From assembly GCA_937901285.1 (NCBI GenBank), contig CALCHI010000091.1, positions 1 to 45,143 on the forward strand: 45,143 bases of DNA, read 5' to 3'. Both the position numbers and the translations under genes were made by a program. Source of the stretch: UBA8437 sp003445035. Its GTDB lineage: Bacteria; Planctomycetota; Planctomycetia; Planctomycetales; Planctomycetaceae. Below the pieces are notes generated by a model. The model saw only the letters and a program-made list of their open reading frames with translations. It had not been told where the DNA came from and searched no databases. Positions 25,272 to 33,246 of this stretch are shown in pieces. Within the stretch, counting starts at the first letter, position 1. Each line of letters starts with the position of its first letter.

Positions 25272-25300
25272 TTCCGGTTTTTTCTTTCATTCCGGTTTTT
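25272..25300 (+). repeat. Direct repeat TTCCGGTTTTT upstream of mraZ
   Basis: TTCCGGTTTTT occurs at 25272-25282 and again at 25290-25300, 18 bp apart, in the gap between the HExxH gene and mraZ. Its role is unknown; it could be a regulator site or part of a transcription end. Confidence 0.6.
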
Positions 25301-25339
25301 CCATTTGCCAACCCAATCCCATCTCACTACAGTCCTCTT

Positions 25340-25398
25340 TGTGGGTTTTGTGCCCATGGTTCTTTGACAACTGAGTTGCATGTGGGTTTTCTGCCCAT
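25340..25398 (+). promoter_or_regulatory. Two 18-bp dyads upstream of mraZ, candidate MraZ operator
   Basis: TGTGGGTTTTGTGCCCAT (25340-25357) and TGTGGGTTTTCTGCCCAT (25381-25398) differ at one base and start 41 bp apart, about four helical turns. Each holds TGGG and an inverted CCCA seven bases on. MraZ in E. coli binds TGGGN repeats ahead of its own gene, so autoregulation is a natural reading. A possible promoter, TTGCAT (25376-25381) with TATGCT (25399-25404) at 17 bp, would enclose the second copy. Confidence 0.6.
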
Positions 25399-25489
25399 TA
25401 TGCTGGATGCGACCTGCGGAACGGGTCGGCGGCAAGGACACCGTCCGGCCCGACTGTACTCCGCACCATCCCACCCCAGCCACTGGCCG

Positions 25490-25972
25490 ATGCCTCCCCA
25501 GACCTTCATCACCGGCGAAATGCGACGGACCGTCGACGAACGGTTCCGCGTGTCATTGCCGGCGGAGATGGCCGAGGCGGTCACGGATGACAACGGCCAG
25601 ACAATCATCTCGAAGGAACGATTTGGTTGTGTAAGCCTCTGGCGGGCTGCCGACTGGCAGCAACGGATTGACGCCGGTGTGGCACTGATCCACCAGAAGA
25701 TCGAGGCGGGACGGATGGAGAATCGTTACGGGGAAGTGCAGCGGCTTGGACGCCTGCTGTCGACCCGGCACCAGACGGTCCGATTGGCGAACCGATCGAG
25801 ACTGCTGGTACCCGACGAATTCCGGTCGTTTCTCGGAATCGGTCCCAACCAGGACGTGATGCTGGTCGGGGCGGTGATCTGCGTGGAGATCTGGAATGTC
25901 GACGCGTGGATCGAAACTCTGCGAGAGGACATGCCCGAGTTCGGGCCCCTGTTCCTGCAGTTGACCGAGTGA
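25490..25972 (+). CDS. mraZ: MraZ-like transcription regulator
   Basis: The 160-residue product has the MraZ (SpoVT/AbrB-fold) pattern in two copies. The first has TFITGEMRRTVDERFRVSLPAEM and the second has TVRLANRSRLLVPDEFRSFLGI followed by VMLVGAVICVEIWNVDAW. MraZ is a dodecamer-forming DNA-binding repressor that normally heads the division and cell-wall cluster. Here it stands alone: no rsmH, ftsL or mur gene follows, in keeping with planctomycetes lacking FtsZ. The second-half DxxxR signature reads NRSR, a slight deviation. The ATG at 25490 is chosen because the domain begins at once; no Shine-Dalgarno precedes it. The open frame to 25262 runs through the putative operator. Confidence 0.82.
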   Translation: MPPQTFITGEMRRTVDERFRVSLPAEMAEAVTDDNGQTIISKERFGCVSLWRAADWQQRIDAGVALIHQKIEAGRMENRYGEVQRLGRLLSTRHQTVRLANRSRLLVPDEFRSFLGIGPNQDVMLVGAVICVEIWNVDAWIETLREDMPEFGPLFLQLTE

Positions 25973-26375
25973 TGACCGGCCCGAGGTTTCGTCTCCGCTC
26001 TCGAATCGGCAGAAGATCTACCCCGGGCATGCCCGGTCACGGACGTGGAAAGAGGTCGTCGTTCACTCAATCAGTCAGCAGGTGAACAAACCAGGGACGG
26101 TCCTCAGGCACGGATGCCGCTTCTTCTTTTCTCACCGACGACCGGGCATGCTTTCTATTTGGGTACCCGGCACGACGGATTAGGCAAACCTCAACGATCA
26201 CGCCGAAATTGGCACTTTCACCGCCTCGATTGCCTGTGTGGGCACGGCTTCGGCTTCTCGTCAAGTTCCTAATTGACCATCTGAAAACAGAGGGCCTATA
26301 CTTCTGGTATCGTCTGGACCAGCAGACGCGTTCTGCGAAAAATGTGCTGGACAGCCTGATGAGCGGATACGCCTC
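25973..26375. other. Intergenic region of 403 bp between mraZ and the coiled-coil gene
   Basis: No convincing gene is present. It holds a 14-bp perfect palindrome CCGGGCATGCCCGG (26023-26036), whose core CCGGGCATGC recurs at 26142-26151, and the strong promoter at 26273-26302. It is visibly less GC-rich and has more T-runs than the surrounding coding DNA. Confidence 0.6.
26273..26302 (+). promoter_or_regulatory. Sigma70-type promoter for the coiled-coil gene cluster
   Basis: TTGACC (26273-26278) and TATACT (26297-26302) are separated by 18 bp; each matches the consensus at five of six positions. Predicted transcription would start near 26309, giving a leader of about 67 nt before the ATG at 26376. 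Confidence 0.55.
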
Positions 26376-27113
26376 ATGACGACAATCAGCAAAATCCTCT
26401 GTGTCTTCGTCCTCACTGTCAGCCTCGGCTTCCTCGGTGTCGCCGCAGTGACATCCGTTGGAGGCGCCAACTGGCAGGTCGAACGCGATGAGGTCACCGG
26501 AGACTACTCGTTCGAGTCAACCACCAGTGAAGCCACCGGCACCACGTACAGCGTGAAAGCGCGTCGAGGCGATCGGCAGTTGGCCCAGGGCGTCAAGAGC
26601 CTCGCCGCCGCGGTCATCTCCGCTCGCAAGGACATGGTCACCCATCAAAACGCCCGCATCGCCAAGCTCCAGGAAGAGACACAGGTCGCCGAAACCGAAA
26701 TGGCGTCCTGGCAGAGTACGGTTTCGGTCGACGAAGCGGCGATGACCGCCCGGTGCGATGAACTCGCACAGGAACTGTTAACGCTCAACCAGCAGATTGA
26801 CGGAGTTTCGAAAAAGAACATTGCCAAGGTCGAAAAGACCCAAGGAACTCTGCGAAAGAACGAAGCACGTCGAGAGGAGGTCTACCGGCTGCTGGCCCAG
26901 TTCGACGAAATCGAGACCGACCTCTTCCAGATCAACGAACAACAGAAGCGGCTCCGCGACCTGCTGACCCGCAAACGTGGCATCGTCAACCGACTCAAGA
27001 GGCGACAGGTGCAACTGGTTCGATCCGGAGCCCGCGGCCAGTACGAGGCCGATCCGAACTCCCCTCCAGCGGCCAAGACAGCACCGCAGTCCACGAAGAA
27101 GACCAAGCTCTAA
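26376..27113 (+). CDS. Membrane-anchored coiled-coil protein
   Basis: The 245-residue product has an N-terminal hydrophobic segment (about 7-27, ILCVFVLTVSLGFLGVAAVTS) that may act as a signal anchor, then a long charged stretch (about 70-215) rich in Glu, Gln, Lys and Arg with heptad-like spacing, as in LQEETQVAETEMASW and INEQQKRLRDLLTRK. It ends in a Pro/Ala/Lys-rich tail. No enzyme motif is seen. It resembles the next gene in plan, is separated from it by 62 bp and probably shares its transcript. Function is unknown; an envelope scaffolding role is my inference from topology. Confidence 0.75.
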   Translation: MTTISKILCVFVLTVSLGFLGVAAVTSVGGANWQVERDEVTGDYSFESTTSEATGTTYSVKARRGDRQLAQGVKSLAAAVISARKDMVTHQNARIAKLQEETQVAETEMASWQSTVSVDEAAMTARCDELAQELLTLNQQIDGVSKKNIAKVEKTQGTLRKNEARREEVYRLLAQFDEIETDLFQINEQQKRLRDLLTRKRGIVNRLKRRQVQLVRSGARGQYEADPNSPPAAKTAPQSTKKTKL

Positions 27114-27175
27114 GCTCCCCTCAAGACACACGAACCTGACCCAACCCCGCCACCTGTGGCGGGCGGAGAGAGATC

Positions 27176-28042
27176 ATGACCTTCATTGGCAAGATGCTCG
27201 TCGTCGTGCAACTCGTCCTGAGTCTCCTGTTCATGGCGTTTGCCGGAGCGGTGTTCACCGTCGAGCAGAACTGGAAGCAACAGTTCACCGACAAGGACCA
27301 GGACCTGAAGACCGAACAGGACTTCCACAAGTCGACTAATAACAAGTTCAACGAATACAAGAACGTCAAGTCGGCCAAGGTCGCCGAACTCGACACGCTT
27401 TCGAAGAAGCGGTTGTCGGATTTCACCCGCGAAAAGAACCGCGCCGACAACCTGCAGCAGCAGCTCAACAACCTCAAGACCGCCCACGACACGCAACGGA
27501 CCGTCGCCCAGTTGGAAGGTGACGAGGCCAAGTTCCGTCGCGACGAATCCATCGAACAGCGGCAGGTCAACAAGGCGTTGCACGAGAACCTGGTCGATTC
27601 GGTTCGAACCAACCGGGGCCTGGAGGACATCGTCTTTGACCTGAGACTGCAACTGGGTGACAGGCAACAGCGTCACCTGGTGATTCTCGATGAACTGAAA
27701 ACCGCTCGCCTGCAGGCCCGCCGCAAGGGTGGCGGGCTGGGCGCACTGCCCAGCGAAGACATCCAGCCACCCCCGCCACTCAATGGCAAAGTGGTCTCGT
27801 CCCGCTACGGCATCGGCAACCGCATTCTTTATGTCGAGGTCTCGGTTGGCGGCGACGACGGTATCAAGGAAGGCCAGTTGCTGACCATCTTCCGATCCGG
27901 CGACGGAGTGGCCCAGAAGACGAAGTATCTCGGGCAGGTCCGCATTATCCATGTCTTCCCCGACAAGGCCGTCGGCACTGTTCGGGAAAAGGCCAAGAAC
28001 GGCGTGATTTCGAAGGGCGACAATGTCACCTCAAAACTCTAG
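27176..28042 (+). CDS. Membrane-anchored coiled-coil protein with C-terminal beta domain
   Basis: The 288-residue product has an N-terminal hydrophobic anchor (about 6-28, KMLVVVQLVLSLLFMAFAGAV), a coiled coil from about 30 to 190, a short Gly/Pro linker (PPPPL) and a C-terminal domain of about 85 residues. That domain reads NGKVVSSRYGIGNRILYVEV, GGDDGIKEGQLLTIF, YLGQVRIIHVFPDKAVGTV, ISKGDNV, a beta-rich pattern also seen in MreC-like and FlgT-like C-terminal domains. The ATG has GGAGAGAG upstream. The plan (membrane anchor, coiled coil, periplasmic beta domain) resembles MreC, but homology cannot be claimed. Its 3' end overlaps a 45-codon gene by 20 bp. Confidence 0.78.
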   Translation: MTFIGKMLVVVQLVLSLLFMAFAGAVFTVEQNWKQQFTDKDQDLKTEQDFHKSTNNKFNEYKNVKSAKVAELDTLSKKRLSDFTREKNRADNLQQQLNNLKTAHDTQRTVAQLEGDEAKFRRDESIEQRQVNKALHENLVDSVRTNRGLEDIVFDLRLQLGDRQQRHLVILDELKTARLQARRKGGGLGALPSEDIQPPPPLNGKVVSSRYGIGNRILYVEVSVGGDDGIKEGQLLTIFRSGDGVAQKTKYLGQVRIIHVFPDKAVGTVREKAKNGVISKGDNVTSKL

Positions 28043-28160
28043 CAAGCCCAGCCCTGACGTTTTCGTCAGCCTGTTGTTCGTCTCGGTCGCCTCGCTGATC
28101 GCCGGGATCAGCCTCCTGGCACTGGAACTGAGAAACTACGGGTGGGAGCTGGCTCCGTAA
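28023..28160 (+). CDS. 45-residue single-pass membrane peptide
   Basis: This short frame starts at ATG 28023, overlapping the end of the coiled-coil gene by 20 bp, and stops at TAA 28158-28160. A Shine-Dalgarno GAAGGG lies five bases upstream. The product has a polar start (MSPQNSSKPSPD), one hydrophobic segment of about 23 residues (VFVSLLFVSVASLIAGISLLALE) and a short tail LRNYGWELAP. The overlap, the good ribosome site and the clear membrane-segment composition support translation. It probably works with the two coiled-coil proteins before it, which are also membrane-anchored. I cannot name a family. Confidence 0.65.
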   Translation: MSPQNSSKPSPDVFVSLLFVSVASLIAGISLLALELRNYGWELAP

Positions 28161-28247
28161 CCGGGTTCGCGGCCACCACGGCCGGCTCGCCAACGGCATC
28201 CCGCATCGATACGATGTGGCCTCCGACATTCTTTCGGAGACCATCCG

Positions 28248-30092
28248 ATGCGTTGTTGCTGGCCTGCCGCTCGTCTTGCTGCCGTAACCCTCACCACGAT
28301 CGCCATCGTGGTCTCGTCGGCCACGCCTCTTCGACTCGAGGCCGCCCAACCCGCCACCGTACGGCTCGACCGCACGGTCTCGCCGCCCGAATGGGCGTTG
28401 CTCGAGCGACAACTGCTGGTGGCCAACACCGCGGCGTGCCGCGAGTACTTTGGCAGGTACTTCGACGAGCGGGGTTACCTGCTGTGCGTGGAACGCTGGG
28501 GGGGAGATGACGGCCCGGATGACGCCATCGAGAACTGCAACGACTGGCCGATCCTGCATGCCCTGGGAGCCAACAACGACATCCTGAGGATGTACAAGAA
28601 GGCCTGGGAGGGGCACCTGAGGCAGTACACGCTGGCCAAGACCGTCGAGGTCCCCTTTGCCCGCGACGGGATGTACTACAAGGAATTTCCCGTCACCTTC
28701 GACTGGGTGCACAACGGTGAAGGCTTGACCGTCTTCAACCTCCAGGGTCTCTCCGACCCCAACGACATCCGCTTCGGACATCGCGTCCGCCGCTTCGCCG
28801 GGTTTTATCTCAACGAGGATCCCGGCGCCCCCAACTACGACCCCAAGCACAAGATCATCCGCAGTCTCTTCAACGGCAGCCGCGGCCCGCTGATGCGCAA
28901 GGCCACGGGACTCGACTGGGCGGGGGATCCGATCGAGATCGCCAACCGCTTCAGCCTGGGACACGGCGAGCGGAGCTACCAGGAGATGGTCGACCACTTC
29001 AAAGACTACAACGACATCGTGGGCGACCACCCCCAGAACCTGCTGGCCACCTCCCTGGCACTGAACGCATTCATGCTGACCGGCCAGGCCAAGTACCGGA
29101 ACTGGCTATTCGAGTACGTTGACGCCTGGCGAAAGCGAACCAAGGACAACAAGGGCATCATCCCCACCAACATCGGACTCGACGGCACCATTGGCGGAGC
29201 CACCGATGGCAAGTGGTACGGCGGTGTCTACGGCTGGGCGTTTTCGGTGGTGGTGCCGCAGACAGGAGCACTGGCCCATCGCAACACCCACTACCTTGGC
29301 CACACCGGCTTCACCAACGCGTTCCTGCTTTCCGGTGACGACAAGTACCTCGACGTCTGGAGGCAGCAGATCAAGGCGATCAACGCCCAGTCGAAGATGA
29401 TCGACGGCAAGCGGATGACTCCCCGGATGTACGGAGACAAGGGCTGGTACAACTTCACCCCCTCCCCCTACACCTCTGGTGGCCTCGAGACCTGGTACCA
29501 CTCGATGAAAGACTCGGACCGGTCACTCTTCGGAGGAAGCAGCTGGGTCTCCTACCTCGACGGCAAGAACCCCGGTTACCCGTCGGCAGCTCTGCGGGGA
29601 GATCTCGAGCAAATTCGCAGCCGGGTGGCTGGATCGCGGGCCGACACGACCACGCCCGACACCCGCCTGGCCGACGACCCGATGAAGTTCAATCCTGCCA
29701 GCGTCTCCTCCCTGATCCAGTTGATGCTCGGAGGGATCCATCCCGGTCACCGGGGACAGGCCCTGCACGCCCGCGTCCGCTATTTCGATCCCGTCACCCG
29801 CCGTGCCGGGATCCCCGAAGGCGTCGCCGCGTTGGTCGAGAAAATGGACCACGCCTCCGTCACGCTCTCGCTGGTCAACACCGACCAGCTCAACGCCCGC
29901 ACGGTGGTGATCCAGGCCGGAGGCTACGCCGAACACCAGTTCACCGGCCTGACCCGCGGTGATGACACCGTCGATCTGGACAGTGACACGCTGAGCGTGC
30001 GCCTGGCTCCGGGGGCCGGCGGCCGGCTGGTGTTGGCAATGAAGCGGTACACGAACCCTCCCACCATGCGGTTCCCCTGGGATCGGGACTGA
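28248..30092 (+). CDS. Secreted protein of unknown function, possible (alpha/alpha)-toroid
   Basis: The 614-residue product begins with a signal peptide (about 1-33, AAVTLTTIAIVVSSATPLRLEAA). The mature protein is rich in Trp, Tyr and His and has repeated helix-pair patterns, such as LATSLALNAFMLTGQAKYRNWLFEYVDAWRKR and LGHTGFTNAFLLSGDDKYLDVWRQQ (quoted in part), which are typical of six-hairpin glycosidase folds. The blocks WPILHALGANNDI and NGEGLTVFNLQGL look conserved but belong to no family I can name. The last 120 residues look beta-rich. GGAG lies eight bases before the ATG. A glycan-processing role is inference from fold pattern and secretion only. Confidence 0.7.
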   Translation: MRCCWPAARLAAVTLTTIAIVVSSATPLRLEAAQPATVRLDRTVSPPEWALLERQLLVANTAACREYFGRYFDERGYLLCVERWGGDDGPDDAIENCNDWPILHALGANNDILRMYKKAWEGHLRQYTLAKTVEVPFARDGMYYKEFPVTFDWVHNGEGLTVFNLQGLSDPNDIRFGHRVRRFAGFYLNEDPGAPNYDPKHKIIRSLFNGSRGPLMRKATGLDWAGDPIEIANRFSLGHGERSYQEMVDHFKDYNDIVGDHPQNLLATSLALNAFMLTGQAKYRNWLFEYVDAWRKRTKDNKGIIPTNIGLDGTIGGATDGKWYGGVYGWAFSVVVPQTGALAHRNTHYLGHTGFTNAFLLSGDDKYLDVWRQQIKAINAQSKMIDGKRMTPRMYGDKGWYNFTPSPYTSGGLETWYHSMKDSDRSLFGGSSWVSYLDGKNPGYPSAALRGDLEQIRSRVAGSRADTTTPDTRLADDPMKFNPASVSSLIQLMLGGIHPGHRGQALHARVRYFDPVTRRAGIPEGVAALVEKMDHASVTLSLVNTDQLNARTVVIQAGGYAEHQFTGLTRGDDTVDLDSDTLSVRLAPGAGGRLVLAMKRYTNPPTMRFPWDRD

Positions 30093-30217
30093 TCTGGACG
30101 GCGTCAACGTGATCGACTATCACCCCGCCTCCACTCTCACTCCTCTCCCCACTCTCTCGTCGCGAACCAACGGGCCCGTCCTGCGTGTCGGTCTCGCGAG
30201 TCCGCCCGATCGTTTCG

Positions 30218-32065
30218 ATGCGCAACCGCCTGGCGTTGATCCTGCCCACCTACGCGGTGCTCTACGCGCTGTGCTTCGTGGCTGCATTCCTGTTGCGGTT
30301 CGACTTCCGACCGCCACAGATCTACCAGCACGTCATCGCGCTGGGGATGCCGGTGGTGCTGGGAGTAAAATTCGTCATTTGCCTGGCCACCGGTGAGTGG
30401 CGTAGGACCTACCGCTACACAACCGTCGCCGACCTGTTCAATCTGCTCGGCGGGGGCGTGATCGCCGCGGCCATCACCTACCTGCTGCTGTTGCCGGTAC
30501 TGGGTCCCCTCCCCCTCCCCCGCACCGTCCTGCTGATCGACGCGATGCTCTCGATCCTGGCTGTCGGACTCCTGCGTGTCGGGATCCGGGTGGTCAGCGA
30601 GGGCGCGGTTCGAGCCGGCCACGATCGAAGAGCCCTGATCCTGGGTGCCGGACCCGACGCGGTGGCTATCGCCCGGGGCCTCGGTTCAACCGGCCGACCG
30701 GTTCGGGTCGTCGGGTTCGTCGATCATTCCCTGGGCAATCGGAACACCCTGATCGCCGGCATCCCCGTCTTTCCGTTGTCCGAGGCCGGCGTGCTGGCCA
30801 CCGACTGGACACGACTGGCTCGCAAACGCCGCGCCGACTTCGTGCTGGTTCCCAGTACCGTCGCCGGCGACGTGGTCCGCGAGCTGATCCGCCTGTTCGC
30901 CGGCACCAGTGTCCGCGTCCAGGTGGTGCCGACAGCCGACAGTCTGCTGACCTGTCGCAAGCAACTGGCCGTTCGGGATGTCACCATCGCTGACCTGCTG
31001 CGACGCGAGCCCGCCGAACTCGACCGCGAGGCAATTCGTGAGCTTGTCGCCGGACGACGGGTGCTGGTCACCGGAGCCGCCGGCAGCATCGGTTCGGAAC
31101 TCTGCCGACAGATCACCGCACTGGCCCCCGAGTCACTGGTGCTGGTCGATCACTCCGAGACCGGTATCTTCCACATCGAAGCCGAGTTGGCTGGCGGCCC
31201 GGTGCCTCTGCATCCGGTCGTTGCCAGCGTCGTCGATCGCGACGTGATGAGCCGCGTGATGGTCGAGCACCGTCCGCACCTGGTGTTTCATGCCGCAGCC
31301 TACAAGCATGTACCGCTGATGGAATCGAATCCCCAGCAGGCGATCGCCAACAACATCGGCGGCACCAGGACGATGGTCGACCTGGCCGACACGTTCGGCG
31401 TCGATGGGTTCGTTCTGATCTCCACGGACAAGGCTGTCGACCCCTCCAGCATCATGGGAGCCACCAAGCTCGTCTCGGAGAAATACCTCCAGTCGATCAC
31501 CTCCGGCTCAGCGACCCGGATGATGATCGTCCGCTTCGGCAACGTCCTCGACTCGGCCGGCAGCGTCGTCCCCACCTTCCGGTCACAGATCGCTGCCGGA
31601 GGACCGGTCACGGTCACCCACCCCGATATGGAACGGTTCTTCATGACCATTCCCGAGGCGGTGCAACTGGTACTTCAGGCCGGGGCCATCGGCGAATCGG
31701 GTGACGTGCTGATTCTCGAAATGGGTCAACCGGTCAAGATCGTCGATCTCGCACGCGACATGATTGAACTCTCGGGACTGAAGTACCCCGATGACATCGA
31801 CATCGTCTTCACCGGGATCCGTCCCGGTGAAAAGTTGACCGAGACGCTCTTCTACGACCAGGAACTGGGCGCCCGCAAGGTCCACGAACAGATCTACCGG
31901 GCACCGGGTTCGATACCGACCCGACAGCACATGGCAGACGAGTTGGCTCGACTCGAACGTTCGCTGCATGGCTCGCGAGCCGAGGCCATTGAAGCCCTGG
32001 AGAATGTCATCCAGGATCTGGTCACTGGCGAGGATCCAACCCACTCGCTCCGCTCGGCCGCCTGA
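30218..32065 (+). CDS. Membrane nucleotide-sugar 4,6-dehydratase (PglF/WbpM/CapD-like)
   Basis: The 615-residue product has four hydrophobic segments in its first 130 residues, a first Rossmann-like domain (ALILGAGPDAVAIARGL), then the epimerase/dehydratase domain: GAAGSIGSELCRQI (NAD binding), HAAAYKHVPLME, STDKAVDPSSIMGATK and RFGNVLDSAGSVVP. The catalytic triad is of the SMK type (Met replacing Tyr), as known for WbpM/PglF UDP-GlcNAc 4,6-dehydratases, which act at the membrane in synthesis of diacetamido sugars for polysaccharides or glycoproteins. I start at ATG 30218, just before the first membrane segment; a GTG at 30185 adds eleven residues. No glycosyltransferases adjoin it. Confidence 0.9.
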   Translation: MRNRLALILPTYAVLYALCFVAAFLLRFDFRPPQIYQHVIALGMPVVLGVKFVICLATGEWRRTYRYTTVADLFNLLGGGVIAAAITYLLLLPVLGPLPLPRTVLLIDAMLSILAVGLLRVGIRVVSEGAVRAGHDRRALILGAGPDAVAIARGLGSTGRPVRVVGFVDHSLGNRNTLIAGIPVFPLSEAGVLATDWTRLARKRRADFVLVPSTVAGDVVRELIRLFAGTSVRVQVVPTADSLLTCRKQLAVRDVTIADLLRREPAELDREAIRELVAGRRVLVTGAAGSIGSELCRQITALAPESLVLVDHSETGIFHIEAELAGGPVPLHPVVASVVDRDVMSRVMVEHRPHLVFHAAAYKHVPLMESNPQQAIANNIGGTRTMVDLADTFGVDGFVLISTDKAVDPSSIMGATKLVSEKYLQSITSGSATRMMIVRFGNVLDSAGSVVPTFRSQIAAGGPVTVTHPDMERFFMTIPEAVQLVLQAGAIGESGDVLILEMGQPVKIVDLARDMIELSGLKYPDDIDIVFTGIRPGEKLTETLFYDQELGARKVHEQIYRAPGSIPTRQHMADELARLERSLHGSRAEAIEALENVIQDLVTGEDPTHSLRSAA

Positions 32066-32156
32066 ATCGCAAGCGGCTCGAGATGGACAGTTGCACCGGG
32101 CGTGCGTATGAAGGGAGTTCCTTGCCCGTGCATCTCGCTCTCCGGGAATCAACGCC

Positions 32157-33110
32157 ATGTCGCTGACTCGTCGCCAATTGCTCACCACAGCAGCAGCAGC
32201 AGCAGCAGCAGCCACGTCGGCGTCCACAGCCACCTCCTCAGCCGCCGACACTCCCAAATCACTGCCATCCGCCCCTCCCTTCCGCTTCTGCCTGAACACC
32301 AGCACGATCCGTGGACAGAAACTGAATCTGCTCCAGGAGGTCAACCTGGCCGGAAAAGTGGGCTACACCGGCATCGAACCCTGGATCCGGGAGATCGACC
32401 AGTACGTCCGTGACGGCGGATCGCTGAAAGATCTCCGAAAGCGGATCACCGACGCGGGGCTGCAGGTCGAAAGCGCCATCGGCTTCGCCCAGTGGATCGT
32501 CGATGACGACAAGCGGCGAGCCGCGGCACTGGAGCAGGCCAAGCGTGACATGGAGAAGGTGCGTCAACTCGGCGGCACGCGGATCGCCGCACCACCGGCG
32601 GGGGCCACCGGACAAGTTGACCTCGACCTCTTCGCCGCCGCTGATCGCTACCGCGCGTTGCTCGAAGTCGGACGCGGGATCGGCGTCACCCCGCAGGTCG
32701 AGGTCTGGGGATTCTCGAAGTCGCTCTCGCGACTCGGTGAAACCGTCTTCGTCGCGATCGAGAGTGGTCATCCCGACGCCTGTGTGCTGCCCGACATTTA
32801 CCACATCTACAAGGGTGGCTCCGACTTCACGGGCCTGTCACTGCTGTCCGGCCCGGCCATCCACTGCTTTCACGTCAACGATTACCCCGCCAACCCACCC
32901 CGGGCCACGATCACCGATGCCGACCGTGTCTACCCCGGTGACGGCGTCGCTCCGGTCGTCAAGGTGCTCAAGGGAATCGCCGGCAAGGGCCACCAGGTCG
33001 CTTTGTCGCTCGAGCTCTTCAACCGCACTTACTGGAAGCAGGATGCTGAACTGGTCTGCCGGACCGGCCTGCAGAAGATGAAGTCGGTCGCAGCCCGGGC
33101 CCTGGCCTGA
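32157..33110 (+). CDS. Tat-exported xylose-isomerase-like TIM-barrel protein
   Basis: The 317-residue product begins MSLTRRQLLTTAAAA, a twin-arginine signal with an eight-Ala run, ending near residue 30. The mature part is a sugar phosphate isomerase/epimerase-like barrel: GYTGIEPWI, VEVWGFSKS (Glu), VLPDIYHIYKGG (Asp, His), IHCFHVNDYP (His) and VALSLELFN (Glu) supply the usual metal-site positions. Tat export implies folding with its metal before crossing the membrane. Such exported homologues are abundant in planctomycetes, with substrates mostly unknown. The gene follows the dehydratase by 91 bp and precedes the amidohydrolase gene, with no clear pathway link. Confidence 0.83.
   Translation: MSLTRRQLLTTAAAAAAAATSASTATSSAADTPKSLPSAPPFRFCLNTSTIRGQKLNLLQEVNLAGKVGYTGIEPWIREIDQYVRDGGSLKDLRKRITDAGLQVESAIGFAQWIVDDDKRRAAALEQAKRDMEKVRQLGGTRIAAPPAGATGQVDLDLFAAADRYRALLEVGRGIGVTPQVEVWGFSKSLSRLGETVFVAIESGHPDACVLPDIYHIYKGGSDFTGLSLLSGPAIHCFHVNDYPANPPRATITDADRVYPGDGVAPVVKVLKGIAGKGHQVALSLELFNRTYWKQDAELVCRTGLQKMKSVAARALA
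32188..32211 (+). repeat. (CAG)8 trinucleotide repeat inside a Tat signal peptide
   Basis: Eight perfect CAG units, read as GCA codons, encode the poly-Ala stretch of the Tat signal of the TIM-barrel protein. Slippage would change the h-region length without shifting the frame. Confidence 0.9.
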
Positions 33111-33246
33111 TTCGCTCCACGCCGCAGGCCGACGGCTGCTTGAAAAACCCCCCGGCCGTGTCCACCATACGGCTCCTGCGGCCCGACCGAGTGCAATCCG
33201 TCGGCCCGAGCCGCCACCCGTAGACCCCCTTGAGAGAGCCGTCGCG

